A DNA stretch of 64,000 nucleotides from Aliisedimentitalea scapharcae (GCF_045277565.1 NZ_CP123587.1:1-64000), one strand, 5' to 3'; positions 8,698-18,734 are shown, counted from the stretch's first letter. Notes: generated by a model not told the origin, from the sequence alone. Numbers and translations: made by a program.

Positions 8698-10122
8698 ATG
8701 GCCGACCAAACCCCTCCCGATCTCCAGAACCGCCTTGATCAATTCAGCCAGCGCGGCAAATCCAGACGCCGCGACAACAGCCTCGGAGTCGGTGCCCTCG
8801 CCGCCGCCCTCGCCCTTGGCGGGGCTGGGGTGGCGTATTTCCTGGCGACTGGTTTGCAGGAGGGCGACAGCGCGCTTGAGACCTCCGATGTGGAAACTTT
8901 CCAGGACCGCCGCCCCGGCACCGGCGGACGGCTGGAGTTCCCGCCCGACGAGACCGAGCAGCGGGTCAATGACGCGCTGATCGCTGTCGAGGAAGCGCTT
9001 GACGTGCCCGCGGCCCCTGCCCCGGAGGCAAGCGCCGAGGTGCTGGCTGAGATCGCCAAGCTCCGCGAGGCCCTTGCCGCTAGCCAGGCCGCGCGCAACT
9101 CGGAAATCCAGTCCGCCGTCGCGGATCTTCGGGAAGCCTTCGACGAACAGAAGGCCGCGCTTGAAGCGACGCTCGCCGCCAAGGAAACCGAACTGGCCAA
9201 CCTGCAGCGCCAGACTGAAACCCGTATCGAAGGGCTGCAGGCCATGCTCAATGCCGAACGGGCGCAGCGCGAGGGGCTTGAGGCAGAGCTGGACCGCGAG
9301 GGGTTGATCGCCGATCAGCGTCTGCTCGAAGAGCGCCAACGTCAGGAAGAGGAACAGCGCCAGCGCGAGGCTGAGCGGGTCGCCGAGGAACTTCTGACCG
9401 CGCAGATCAAATCCCCCGCTGTCGTCTATGCCGACGGCCCCCGCGGCGGCGCAAGTGGCGCGGCGGTGGCCGATCCTGCTGCCGCTGGCACTGGCGGGTC
9501 GGTCCTTTCGGACAATGAGCAATTCCTGCAGAGCGCTCGGCCGCTAGAGGTGCAGGAGGCCGCCCGCCTCACCCATCCCGAGCGTACGCTAACCCAAGGG
9601 TCTGTCATTCAGGCCGCGCTCCAGACCGCCATCAACAGTGATCTGCCCGGGTCGGTGGTGGCTGTGGTTTCCGAGCCGGTCCCGGCCTTCTCCGGGGACC
9701 GGATCCTGATCCCCCGGGGCTCTCGCCTTTTTGGCCAATACCGCTCCGGGATCGAGATGCACCAGAAGCGCATCCTGATCCTCTGGACCCGCGTTTTGAC
9801 CCCGGACGGCACCTCGATGGAAATCGCCGCCGTGGGGGGCGATCAGCTCGGCCGCTCGGGCCTCACCGGTCTTGTTGACACCAAGTTCGCCGAGCGTTTC
9901 GGCGGGGCGGCGCTGATTTCCGTGATCGGGGCGGCGCCTGCGGTGGCAGCAGAAAGCACTGGAAACGAGAACACAAACATTGTTCTCGGCGATGTCGGAT
10001 CAGATTTGCATGACGCAGTCGGCTCGGTCATTGCCAATCAAATCTCGATTGCGCCTACTATCTACGTCGATCAGGGCGCCTCCGTCACCGTGCTCGTGGA
10101 CCGGGATGTGGTGATTTATTGA
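8698..10122 (+). CDS. virB10: VirB10-like T4SS core-complex protein
   Basis: 474-aa protein spanning both membranes. A transmembrane helix lies at about residues 30-50 (LAAALALGGAGVAYFLATGL), followed by a long Glu/Ala/Gln/Arg-rich coiled coil at about 100-235, and a C-terminal TrbI/VirB10 beta-barrel domain from about 275 (LTQGSVIQAALQTAINSDLPG, ILIPRGSRLFGQY, RSGLTGLVDTKFAERFG). The family's proline-rich periplasmic stretch is replaced here by the charged coiled coil. Its stop overlaps the TTG start of virB11. Confidence 0.93.
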   Translation: MADQTPPDLQNRLDQFSQRGKSRRRDNSLGVGALAAALALGGAGVAYFLATGLQEGDSALETSDVETFQDRRPGTGGRLEFPPDETEQRVNDALIAVEEALDVPAAPAPEASAEVLAEIAKLREALAASQAARNSEIQSAVADLREAFDEQKAALEATLAAKETELANLQRQTETRIEGLQAMLNAERAQREGLEAELDREGLIADQRLLEERQRQEEEQRQREAERVAEELLTAQIKSPAVVYADGPRGGASGAAVADPAAAGTGGSVLSDNEQFLQSARPLEVQEAARLTHPERTLTQGSVIQAALQTAINSDLPGSVVAVVSEPVPAFSGDRILIPRGSRLFGQYRSGIEMHQKRILILWTRVLTPDGTSMEIAAVGGDQLGRSGLTGLVDTKFAERFGGAALISVIGAAPAVAAESTGNENTNIVLGDVGSDLHDAVGSVIANQISIAPTIYVDQGASVTVLVDRDVVIY

Positions 10123-11102
10123 CCGAGGCGACATCACCAACCTCCTACCTCGAGCGTTATCTCGACCCGTTCCGCGACCTTCTTAGGCGCGATGACGTGG
10201 TCGAGATCGCGATCAACCCGGATGGCAAGGTCTGGCTCGAGGTCGCGGGTGACGCCACCATGCGCCACGAAGGCCAGACCGTGGACCGGACCACCGCCCT
10301 CAACATGGCCCAGACCATTGTCGGCGACGCCAAGGCCCGCGTCTCTGAAAAGAACCCTCTCGTCTCCGGCAAGGTAGAATATGCAGGTCGCCCGCTTCGG
10401 GTCCAAGTCGCCGTACCGCCCGCCATCGATCGCGGGGCCTCGATCACGATCCGCCTCTTCGCCGCGGGCAGCGTCCGGGACTACGCACCAACCTATCTCT
10501 TCGGCAAGGCCGTCTCGCTCGATGCACTCCGCGCTGAGAAGATGAAAAACATTGCCACACTCGCCGAAGAAAACCTTGAAGCTGCCCTACGGACCCTGGT
10601 CGAGGCACGCCTCAACGTCCTGATCAGCGGTGGCACATCGACCGGCAAGACCACCTTCGCCCGCCATCTTCTGACCCACGTCAATGAGCACGAACGGCTG
10701 ATCACCATCGAGGACGCCTTCGAGCTTTTCCCTGGACAACCCAACACCGTCGCCCTGCTCGCTGACCGGAGTGCCGACTCGCAACGTAGCGCCAATGCCC
10801 TCCTTCAGGCCTCCCTCCGCATGCGCCCGGACCGGATCATCGTTGGAGAGTTGCGCGGGGCCGAGGCCCTGACCTATCTCGAAGCGATCAACACCGGCCA
10901 TGGCGGGTCGGTGTCGACGATCCACGCAGAGACTGCGGAACTCGCCATCGATCGGCTTGCGATCATGGTGCTGCAGGCTGGCACACCGCTGACCTTCGCC
11001 GAGGTGCGGGAGTACATCCGGAAATCCATCGATGTGATCGTCCAACTCGGGCGCGCCGAAGGGAAGCGGGGGATCACGGAATTCTATCTGCCAGGACGGT
11101 GA
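10119..11102 (+). CDS. virB11: VirB11-type AAA+ ATPase of the T4SS
   Basis: 327-aa hexameric traffic ATPase on the cytoplasmic side of the channel. Motifs: Walker A GGTSTGKTT (about residues 169-177), Asp box LITIEDAFEL, Walker B RPDRIIVGELRGAEAL and His box NTGHGGSVSTIHAETA. The start is TTG 10119, overlapping the virB10 stop (TTGA). It is the last gene of the + strand virB operon; a 145-bp gap separates it from unrelated cargo at 11248. Confidence 0.94.
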   Translation: MTEATSPTSYLERYLDPFRDLLRRDDVVEIAINPDGKVWLEVAGDATMRHEGQTVDRTTALNMAQTIVGDAKARVSEKNPLVSGKVEYAGRPLRVQVAVPPAIDRGASITIRLFAAGSVRDYAPTYLFGKAVSLDALRAEKMKNIATLAEENLEAALRTLVEARLNVLISGGTSTGKTTFARHLLTHVNEHERLITIEDAFELFPGQPNTVALLADRSADSQRSANALLQASLRMRPDRIIVGELRGAEALTYLEAINTGHGGSVSTIHAETAELAIDRLAIMVLQAGTPLTFAEVREYIRKSIDVIVQLGRAEGKRGITEFYLPGR

Positions 11103-11247
11103 CAACTCGCGGCAAGGCGAGGTCCTTGATGCCAGCCTTCGACCGATCTAAGGATGAAACGAAGGCGGAACGCTGCTCTTTGAGGTTGAAAACACGGTCG
11201 GCGCATGGGACTAGTTTAAGAATTGAAAGCTCACCGAGGCCTGATCC

Positions 11248-13257
11248 GTGCAGCAAATTGAAATTAAAGTTGAAAATGATCATATCCAGCGGGTTACCAC
11301 CGCGAAACCTCTGGCAGCCATTTCGGAACTTATCTGGAATGCCTATGATGCGGATGCGCGCGAAGTAAAGGTTGAGCTAGAAGAGGGTCAACTGACAAAG
11401 CTCGGCGTCATTCGAGTTATCGACGATGGCACAGGCATTCCCGCTGACGAGGTCGAAACCTTCTTCCAATCATTGGGCGGATCTTGGAAGAAGCGCGCAA
11501 TCAAGACCGAGGGCGGCAGGTCAATTCATGGGGAAAAGGGGCAAGGACGTTTCAAGGCTTTTGCACTTGGCGAGCGTGTAACTTGGGTATCCCATCATGC
11601 CGGAAAGAAGTTCTCGATCAGCGGTGAAAAATCGGATCTGAAGCGCTTCACAATTTCAGATACAGTCCCGTCAGGGAGCACCGGCTGCACCGTAGAAGTC
11701 GAGAATGTAGTTCGGGATTTCGAAATCTGGTCGGCAGACGGGTTTGCCGAGCAAATCCGTGATGTGTTCGCGCTCCAGCTCTACGAGGACCCAGGTTTCC
11801 GTATCATGTATGATGGCGAAGAGATCGACGCGCGGGATGCAATTCGGGACGTGACGCCGTATGACATTTCGGCGACCACCGAAGATGGCCATGAGTACAA
11901 AGCTACGCTCGACATTATTGAGTGGAAAAAGAAGGTCGAACGGAAATTGATGCTTTGCCTACCAGGCCGATTCAGTTTCCACGAAATGGTACCGGGAATT
12001 CATGCACGCGGGTTCGAATTCACCGCATACTTGACCGCAGACCATTTTCAGGAACTTGCAGACGATAACACGGAAGGACTCGTAGAGCTCGATCCTCCCT
12101 CCATGGCACTTGTCGAGGCGACGAAAGCCAAGTTGCGCGAGCACTTTCGCGAGCGCGAGGCAGAGCGTTCTCGTGGCAAAATCCAGGAATGGAAAGAGGC
12201 CAAGATCTATCCCTATGAAGGAAAAACGTCTGATCCCATCGAGATCAACGAAAGACAGGTCTTTGACGTCGTCGCATTGAATTTGGCCGACTATAGCCCT
12301 GACTTTGAGAAGGCTCCGTCAAAGCAGCAAAAGCTTATCCTTCAGCTCGTCAAAGCAGCAATTGAATCTGGGCCAGGTGCCCTGCCTGCAATTCTGGAGA
12401 GTGTCGTAGATCTTCCCAAGGCAAAGCAAGAGGAACTGGCAGACCTTCTTCGAAAGACCTCGCTTACAGCTGTTATCAATGCCGCAAAAGCTGTCACCGA
12501 TCGTCTCGAGTTTTTGCGAGCCTTGCAGATCCTGGTATTTGACCCAAAGTCCAAACGTCAGTTGCTTGAACGGTCTCAACTTCATCGGATTATCGCCCAA
12601 GAGACATGGATATTCGGCGAACAGTTCAACCTGATGAACGACGATCAGGATCTGTCCGCCGTATTGCGCAGCCATATCGAATTGCTGGGTAGTGACAGTG
12701 ACGATGGCGCTACTCGGGAGACACTCGCGCCAAGTGCACCAGTTCTCGACGCCGAGGGCAAAGCCGCTATTGTTGATCTGATGCTGTCTTGCCGGATGCC
12801 GACGGCCACCGACGAAGAGCGCAAACACCTCGTCATAGAACTAAAACGCCCAAGCCAGAACCTCAACGAAGACGTCATCAACCAGATCAAGAAGTACGCA
12901 AAGGCCGTGGCGCTTGATGACCGGTTCAAACACTCGAACGTGGAATGGGACTTCGTCGCGGTGGCCAACCGTTTCACAAAAGACGCAGAGTTCGAGGCAC
13001 GGCAAAAGGACAAACCTCGTGGGCTTGTCCTCGAAGTTGATGACCCGATCAGAATCCGTGTCTGGGCTAAGACCTGGGGAGAGATCATTCAGGAGGCAGA
13101 AGGGCGCCTGACCTTCTACAAGCGTCGCCTAGAGTATCAGGCCAATGACAAAGAAGCTTTGCGGTATCTGCGTACGATCAACGCAGACTACCTGAGTGAG
13201 GAGGTCAAGGAACGAATCTCGGCCCTTGATGCAGAAGAAGGTGTAGCGGCGGAGTAG
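11248..13257 (+). CDS. GHKL-type ATPase with C-terminal PD-(D/E)xK-like nuclease domain (putative defence protein)
   Basis: 669 aa, GTG start. The N-terminus is a GHKL ATP-binding fold as in Hsp90/MutL/MORC: N-box SELIWNAYDADA (about 27-38), G1 DDGTGI (about 62-67) and G2 lid GEKGQGRFKA (about 97-106). A helical middle follows. The C-terminal part contains AAIVDLML with Asp510, then VIELKRP with Glu531 and Lys533, the D...ExK spacing of PD-(D/E)xK nucleases. The combination suggests an ATP-gated DNA nuclease, plausibly anti-phage; function is inferred. It sits alone as cargo between virB11 and the oppositely oriented transfer genes, ending 20 bp from a convergent gene. Base composition is more AT-rich than the virB genes, suggesting separate acquisition. 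Confidence 0.75.
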   Translation: MQQIEIKVENDHIQRVTTAKPLAAISELIWNAYDADAREVKVELEEGQLTKLGVIRVIDDGTGIPADEVETFFQSLGGSWKKRAIKTEGGRSIHGEKGQGRFKAFALGERVTWVSHHAGKKFSISGEKSDLKRFTISDTVPSGSTGCTVEVENVVRDFEIWSADGFAEQIRDVFALQLYEDPGFRIMYDGEEIDARDAIRDVTPYDISATTEDGHEYKATLDIIEWKKKVERKLMLCLPGRFSFHEMVPGIHARGFEFTAYLTADHFQELADDNTEGLVELDPPSMALVEATKAKLREHFREREAERSRGKIQEWKEAKIYPYEGKTSDPIEINERQVFDVVALNLADYSPDFEKAPSKQQKLILQLVKAAIESGPGALPAILESVVDLPKAKQEELADLLRKTSLTAVINAAKAVTDRLEFLRALQILVFDPKSKRQLLERSQLHRIIAQETWIFGEQFNLMNDDQDLSAVLRSHIELLGSDSDDGATRETLAPSAPVLDAEGKAAIVDLMLSCRMPTATDEERKHLVIELKRPSQNLNEDVINQIKKYAKAVALDDRFKHSNVEWDFVAVANRFTKDAEFEARQKDKPRGLVLEVDDPIRIRVWAKTWGEIIQEAEGRLTFYKRRLEYQANDKEALRYLRTINADYLSEEVKERISALDAEEGVAAE

Positions 13258-13276
13258 GCTCCAGGCAGAGCTCTGT

Positions 13277-14071
13277 TCAGCTGTACCAGGATCTATCGTC
13301 GAAATGATGGGCAACCAAGGTTAGCTTGGTAGGCTTTTCCACAGGCGCATCGAACCTCAGCCAGAACGGGAAGTCGTGTTGGATTTCCGCCGCGTCGTGC
13401 TTGGAGCCATAGTGCAAGGTAACACTTGCAACTCCTGAAAACCGCACAACGATCACCTGTGAACGCAGTGCTTCAACTTCGATTTCGGCATCGTCGATCC
13501 AAGGATCAATTTCGTACCCTTTGCCTGCCAGAATATCGATGTCGTCGAACGTCTGCTCGATCAACGCGTCCGACATTGCGCGATAGACATCATCCACCAA
13601 GGCCTCTTTGACGGCGCTTCGTCCTCCAGAAAATGACACAAGTAAGCCCTCAAGCGCCGTCAGTGCTTCACCAATGAATGACTTGATGGTCGCCTCGTCG
13701 TTTACCAGCGTGTCGGGCCGAACATGCGTCGCCTTGTTTAGTGCTTCTATCGATCGGATCGCCGCGCGGTGCAAATCGTCGACGTCTAACCCCAACTGTT
13801 CGACGAAAGCATCTGACAAGCCACCCTGAGTGGAATAGATAGCCTTTTGACGCCGCGTGACAGTCTTTGTATTTGGCTCCTGCTTAAACCAACCGCATGA
13901 GCGTACTTCATCGTCGGGCGCGTCCGCATGCAGGATATGCCCGAACAATTCCCGCAATCCTGCTGCAGCAAGATGCAAACGAACAGGATTTTCCTTGTCG
14001 CTGGCGACCCTGAGACTTCCTGCAAGCAAGTCCCGAGAAAACTGATCCGGTAGACGATCCTCAACGGTCAC
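13277..14071 (-). CDS. 264-aa protein of uncertain family (pPIWI-associating-nuclease/HEPN-like?)
   Basis: GTG start at 14071. The N-terminal half is helical: a block AAGLRELFGHILHADAPDDE and CGWF, then TRRQKAIYSTQGGLSDAFVE and ALNKATHVRPD. The C-terminal half is a beta-rich domain with AEIEVEALRSQVIVVRFSG and LHYGSKHDAAEIQ. The layout recalls proteins annotated as predicted pPIWI-associating nucleases or HEPN-like toxins, but this is from memory of pattern and not certain. It is convergent with the GHKL-nuclease gene (3' ends 20 bp apart), so the pair may be cargo acquired together. No catalytic residues can be assigned confidently. Confidence 0.55.
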   Translation of the reverse strand: MTVEDRLPDQFSRDLLAGSLRVASDKENPVRLHLAAAGLRELFGHILHADAPDDEVRSCGWFKQEPNTKTVTRRQKAIYSTQGGLSDAFVEQLGLDVDDLHRAAIRSIEALNKATHVRPDTLVNDEATIKSFIGEALTALEGLLVSFSGGRSAVKEALVDDVYRAMSDALIEQTFDDIDILAGKGYEIDPWIDDAEIEVEALRSQVIVVRFSGVASVTLHYGSKHDAAEIQHDFPFWLRFDAPVEKPTKLTLVAHHFDDRSWYS

Positions 14072-14247
14072 ATAGTTCCCTTTCTACAGTAGAAGGCAGC
14101 AGAAAGCGCCAAAAGATTCGACGCCTGAACCTGCCTCATTCGTGTTAGAAATAGCCGTTGCGAACAAAACTCGATAGTCAGCAAACACTACCTGAACATG
14201 AAAAAACTGCCGACTATCCGATTACATTGAACGCGCCATTTTTGCTG

Positions 14248-16161
14248 TCACCCACCCAACAACTCCTCGATGAAATCCTCCTGCCGATCGAACGCCGCCT
14301 CCCATTCCTTCGGCACCGCAGCTTCCCGCTCGAGCGTCTCGGGCTCGGGCTGCCCGCGCCCGGCGTCCATCGCCATCACGCTCATTGCGCGTGCTTCGCG
14401 GCGCTGCGAGCGGTCCCGGACAGGCGCGCGTTCGGCTGGTTTCGCCTGCTCGTCTGCGAGGGCTGCGTCACCATCCACGCTACCCCAAGGCCCCACGCCC
14501 TGCACGCTCGGTGGATAGGGGAAAGGCTTGCCCTCCTGGCGGGCCAGCATCTCTTTGAAGAAGGGATCGTCATAATACTTAATCCGGCTCGCCTTGATCG
14601 GGTGCTGGGGCGAGGCGAGAATGATGACTTCGTCAGGGTCCATGAGGCGCGCTTCCGTCTCGGAAAGGAGCGGCCGTTCTTCCAGCCGCGCCGAGGTCGA
14701 GGTCGCCCCGAGGACACCCTTGTTGCGACCATACATCCGGGTGACCGCCTCACGGGTCGTGCTGCCGACCGCAGCGGAGACTTCCTTCACGGTGCGCTGG
14801 TCGCGGGGCGTGATGTGGAGCTTGAGCCCTGCCCCGTTCTCGAGGCTCTCGCGGCCCTCCGGCCCGTAGATCCGGTCAAGCGAAGCCAGTGACTGCGCGA
14901 TCATCGCAACTCGGCCGCCATAGCTTGCAAGCGAATGGATTGCCCGTTCGAGATAGGGCATGGTGCCCATCTGCTGGAATTCGTCGATCATCATCATGAC
15001 CGGCCAGGGCTCATCCGGGCCCGGCTCGTTCAGGCGGATCGAGGCGATGAGATCGGCGAACATCAGGCGTAGGAGCGGGGCGAGGGTCGCGATGTGATCC
15101 TCGGAGACGGCGATATATAGCGACTGCGGGGTCGTCCGGAAGGTGGAAAAATCAAAGTCGCTGTCTTGCGTGGCCGAGCGTACCGCCGGGTTGTCCCATT
15201 GCTTGAGACCGGCGGTCATCAGGGCCTGGATGTTCGAGGTCAGCAGCCGCGACGAGGCCGAGGCCGCATTGGTCCAAAGCTCACGCAGGATATCTTCCTC
15301 GGCCTCATCGGCATAGGTCTTGTACTGGGCGTTCTTGTATTCGCCCCCGGCAACGATCTTGTTCACCTCGCCAAGGTTCGGCGTGCCACGCTGGATCGCC
15401 AGAAGACAGGCGGCGACGAAGATCGACTTGCCCGCCTCGGAGAAGGTGTCGAGTTGCTTGTTGTCCTTGTCGAGGAAGAGGTCGGCCAGGATCGAGACCT
15501 CGGTGAAGCGCTGCGCGAATGTCGGGGCCTTCGCGATCCGCGCGAGCGGATTGTAGCGATGCGTGGCATTGGCCCAATCAAACGGGCTGAAGCGATAGAC
15601 CTCGTCCCCGTTCAGAGCCCGGAGCCGCGCGGTCTTTTCGAAGTTTTCGCCCTTCACGTCGAGCACCACGACCGAGCCCGCGAAGCTCAGAAGGTTCGGG
15701 ATCACGAAGCCGACACCCTTACCGGCGCGGGTTGGGGCCACCATCATCACATGCGGGATCATGGTCGAAGAGATGAACTCGGCCTTCGAGGTTGGCGCGC
15801 CGAGCTTGCCGCAGACAAAGCCTTTGCCGGGGGCCTGCAGCATGTCGTTCTTCTTCAACTCCGCATTGGTCTGCCAATGAGCCGAGCCGTAATCATCGCG
15901 CTCCTTTTTCCATGTCCAGGCCAGCGCCAAGGCGCCGAGGCCGATGGCCCCGAAGCCTACAGCACCAAACCCAACCTTGAAGGCCTCGGGATGTGCCGCG
16001 CGTGTGGCAGCGTCGGCCCTCCAAAGCGCCAGCATCTCAAAGCTGCCAAAGCCGGTTTTTATTGCCAGGGTCAGGTAGAAGGCTGCAACGATGGTGCCGA
16101 TGACAGCACCACAGATCACACCGAAGAGAAGCGCGGCCCAGAGGGGAAGTGTCTTGGTCAT
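14248..16161 (-). CDS. virD4: VirD4/TraG-type conjugative coupling protein
   Basis: About 637-aa coupling ATPase delivering the relaxase-DNA complex to the T4SS. Two N-terminal transmembrane helices (about residues 5-35 and 55-85) precede the cytoplasmic ATPase domain: Walker A PTRAGKGVGFVIPNL and Walker B VMMMIDEFQQMG. TraG-type motifs include YDDPFFKEMLARQEGKP near the C-terminus. Start ATG 16161 is preferred because GGGGAG lies 9 nt upstream; ATG 16170 is immediately after that site, and the longer frame to 16230 overlaps the relaxase gene. It is transcribed with the relaxase and MobC-like genes away from oriT. Confidence 0.92.
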   Translation of the reverse strand: MTKTLPLWAALLFGVICGAVIGTIVAAFYLTLAIKTGFGSFEMLALWRADAATRAAHPEAFKVGFGAVGFGAIGLGALALAWTWKKERDDYGSAHWQTNAELKKNDMLQAPGKGFVCGKLGAPTSKAEFISSTMIPHVMMVAPTRAGKGVGFVIPNLLSFAGSVVVLDVKGENFEKTARLRALNGDEVYRFSPFDWANATHRYNPLARIAKAPTFAQRFTEVSILADLFLDKDNKQLDTFSEAGKSIFVAACLLAIQRGTPNLGEVNKIVAGGEYKNAQYKTYADEAEEDILRELWTNAASASSRLLTSNIQALMTAGLKQWDNPAVRSATQDSDFDFSTFRTTPQSLYIAVSEDHIATLAPLLRLMFADLIASIRLNEPGPDEPWPVMMMIDEFQQMGTMPYLERAIHSLASYGGRVAMIAQSLASLDRIYGPEGRESLENGAGLKLHITPRDQRTVKEVSAAVGSTTREAVTRMYGRNKGVLGATSTSARLEERPLLSETEARLMDPDEVIILASPQHPIKASRIKYYDDPFFKEMLARQEGKPFPYPPSVQGVGPWGSVDGDAALADEQAKPAERAPVRDRSQRREARAMSVMAMDAGRGQPEPETLEREAAVPKEWEAAFDRQEDFIEELLGG

Positions 16162-16177
16162 GGTGGTCATCTCCCCC

Positions 16178-18118
16178 TTAGAATTCCATCTCGTCATCGA
16201 GACCGCGGTCCAGTGATTTGTTACGGGCAAGATCGCGACCCAACTCCTGCGCTTCCTGCTGGCCGCGCAACCGCGTGACCTCGGTTGCCTTGTCCTGCTG
16301 CAACCCGGCGGCGCGATCGGTGAAGACCTGGTCGCCAGTCTCCTCGAAGGTCATCTCAAGGAACTCCTGCGTGACGGTTATCTGGTCGAGCTTGCTCGGC
16401 AGGGCCGCGTCCAGCACCTCGAAGTTGCCGCGGCGAAGCTCGGCCAAGCCCTCCTCACCCAACTCCTTGAAGAGCTCGGATTGCAAGGTCCGCTCGACGG
16501 TCTCTTCCTGCGCCTCGGTGAGCCTGCCGTCCCGCAGCATGTCGGCGAGGTCCTGCAAGTAGGGATTGGGCGTGCGGTCGTCCTCGTCGATGAGGGGCAG
16601 AATCTCCTGCTCCTCGTCCGCGAGGGTCCGGCCGATCTCGACGCCCAGTTCCTTGGCGCGCTCGATCAGCGCGTCCATCACACCGTCGACCTTTTCCAGC
16701 GCGGCATCGAGCTGCTCATCATTGGCGGTCTCCACGCTGAGACCGTCCTTCGCCAGCACCGCGTTCATGTCCCGCTCGACCCAGTCCTGCGCCATGCCGT
16801 AGATGCGCGTGCCACCTGCCGATATCCGCGCCACCAGCTCTTCGCTGTCCATTCCGGCCTCCTCGGCGCGCTCGAGCACGTCGCGGAGCCCCTCATCATT
16901 GCCGGATTGAAGTGCTGCGAACAGCACCTCGCTACCCGCCCCTGGCGGATAGGGTTCCTCGAGTTGCTTGCCGAAGCGTGTGCGCAGGTCTGGGTCGGGC
17001 ACCATCTGCGAGAGGTCCGCGATGATCGGCGCGGCCTTGGCTTCAAAAGCGGCGCGCTCGGTCGGGTCCAGTTCCTCGGCCTTGAGCCTGAGCGCCTCGA
17101 TCGTGCGCTCGGAATAGTCGATCGCGTCACCGACGGTCTTGATGTCCTTCATGTCTATCTCTCCTTCGGTGAAATTCCATGGTGTGCCGGAACCAAGCCC
17201 GTCCGCCATGCCGCGCACGGCGCGCGCCATGTGGCGCTGGTCCATCCGGTCCAGCAGGTCGGCAAGGTTCTTGTAGTCCTTGGCGAAGCCCACCACTTGC
17301 GCCTGCGCGATGGCGGTTTCCTGGGTCGTCATGACAATCTCGCACGGCAGGCGGGCCTCCTCCTTGGCGCGGTAGATTTCCTCGATCCCGGCGGGCTTCG
17401 CGAAAATGCCGCGCTCGAGCCGGGTGGTGGTGTCAAGCATCACGCCATAGCGTTCCGCGATCTCGGCCTGCTTCTCGCGCATGAGCTGCGGCGACATCAC
17501 GCCCTCGGCCCAGCAGGAAAACCAGGTGCCGTTTTCGACGCCGCGATTGTTCAGGATGATATGGGCATGTTTGTGCGCCCGGTCGTCATGGACCGCGAGA
17601 ACGTAGTCCCACTGATCGCCGTATTCGCCGCTCTCGAAGAAATGCTCCGTCCAGTCCATCGCGATGTCGCGCACCTGATCGACGGTCACGTCGGTTGGAA
17701 AGGAGAGCAGCATGTGCGAGGTGAAACCGAGCTTGGTCGAACCGCGCCAGGTCCCGGCCCAGTCCTCGATGATGTCCTCTTTCTGATCCTCGGAAAGCAC
17801 CGCCGCATCGGTCAGCGCGTTGGTCATCGTCGAATAGGTGTAGACCGCCTTGTCGTTGATGTAGGAGATCTGCGCGCCGAGCGAGGCGCGCGTCTTGCAG
17901 CCACCGGCCCGGATACGTTTGAACACCGCCGCCCGGCTCTGACCCGACGCTGCCTTCAGCGCGTTGCGCGCCGACATGGATCCGACGCGCGCAAAACTGC
18001 GACCCTGCCGACGCCCCGCCAGCCGCGCGTCGATCCGCGCCGCGGCCTGACCTCGGATGCGCTCATCCTCCCAGAGCCGGCCCATGACCGAGGTGTAGAG
18101 GGCGAGTGGATCAGCCAT
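16178..18118 (-). CDS. Relaxase (VirD2-like, MOB-P type)
   Basis: 646-aa DNA relaxase that nicks oriT and pilots the transferred strand. The N-terminal 300 residues hold the relaxase domain with the metal-binding three-His motif in AHKHAHIILNNRG; AVYTYSTM supplies a candidate tyrosine region. The remaining half is Glu-rich and helical, with no recognised helicase or primase. The start overlaps the end of the upstream mobC-like gene by 8 bp. A MOB-P nic motif is found 650 bp upstream (18771), consistent with class assignment. Confidence 0.88.
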   Translation of the reverse strand: MADPLALYTSVMGRLWEDERIRGQAAARIDARLAGRRQGRSFARVGSMSARNALKAASGQSRAAVFKRIRAGGCKTRASLGAQISYINDKAVYTYSTMTNALTDAAVLSEDQKEDIIEDWAGTWRGSTKLGFTSHMLLSFPTDVTVDQVRDIAMDWTEHFFESGEYGDQWDYVLAVHDDRAHKHAHIILNNRGVENGTWFSCWAEGVMSPQLMREKQAEIAERYGVMLDTTTRLERGIFAKPAGIEEIYRAKEEARLPCEIVMTTQETAIAQAQVVGFAKDYKNLADLLDRMDQRHMARAVRGMADGLGSGTPWNFTEGEIDMKDIKTVGDAIDYSERTIEALRLKAEELDPTERAAFEAKAAPIIADLSQMVPDPDLRTRFGKQLEEPYPPGAGSEVLFAALQSGNDEGLRDVLERAEEAGMDSEELVARISAGGTRIYGMAQDWVERDMNAVLAKDGLSVETANDEQLDAALEKVDGVMDALIERAKELGVEIGRTLADEEQEILPLIDEDDRTPNPYLQDLADMLRDGRLTEAQEETVERTLQSELFKELGEEGLAELRRGNFEVLDAALPSKLDQITVTQEFLEMTFEETGDQVFTDRAAGLQQDKATEVTRLRGQQEAQELGRDLARNKSLDRGLDDEMEF

Positions 18119-18731
18119 TCCTGACGAGCCTCAATCCGCGCTCGATCTCGCGCGGGCCATCCTCCAGAGCCGCGCTCTCCACCCCCTGCCCTTCTTCCTC
18201 TTGCGGCCACCCCTGATGACGCAGCGCCTGCGCCGCATCCTTCATTCGGCCCATCTCACGGCTCATGGACTGCGCCAGATCGAGCAGTTCGATCAGCACC
18301 GCGCGATCCGCCTCCGAGACCTCGAGCCGACCGCGATGCACCGCCTTGGCGAGCACCAAACCGGCGTCGCTCACATCCTTCGCCTGACGCCACGCGGCGC
18401 AGAATTCGGCGACCAGATCACGGGGTACATCGAGGAAACCGCAACGACCACGCAGCACCGCATTGAGCGCCTGCGAACGATTGGCATAGCCCCGCGCGCG
18501 CCACTCCGCGTCGAAGGCCTCCAGCTCGGATCGGCTGGCCCGGAACGCCACTGCCTCGCTCGGATCGCGCACCGCGATCCCTTCACCCGCCTCCTCTTTC
18601 GCGAGCCGGTTCACATGGCGCGAAGAGATGCCAAATGCCGCCGCCAAGTCCTTGGCACTCTCGCCCGCCGCAAAGCGCCGCGCGACTTCGATGCGCGCCT
18701 CTAACTTCAGGTTTTTGCGGGCTCGGCCCAT
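18111..18731 (-). CDS. MobC-like relaxosome accessory protein
   Basis: About 206 aa. The N-terminus KLEARIEVARRFAAGESAKD and the following AFGISSRHVNRLAKEE look like a helix-turn-helix; the segment FRASRSELEAFDAEWRARGY with ANRSQALNAVLRG is typical of MobC/ribbon-helix-helix relaxosome proteins that bind oriT beside the relaxase. Start ATG 18731 has GAGGGG 7 nt upstream; the open frame extends to 18914 but would run through the predicted oriT. It overlaps the relaxase start by 8 bp. Confidence 0.75.
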   Translation of the reverse strand: MGRARKNLKLEARIEVARRFAAGESAKDLAAAFGISSRHVNRLAKEEAGEGIAVRDPSEAVAFRASRSELEAFDAEWRARGYANRSQALNAVLRGRCGFLDVPRDLVAEFCAAWRQAKDVSDAGLVLAKAVHRGRLEVSEADRAVLIELLDLAQSMSREMGRMKDAAQALRHQGWPQEEEGQGVESAALEDGPREIERGLRLVRNG

Positions 18732-18734
18732 CTT

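Noticed and set aside
16481..18124. 547-codon open frame on the + strand opposite the relaxase
   Set aside because: Fully antisense to a clear relaxase; the translated product has no recognisable domain.
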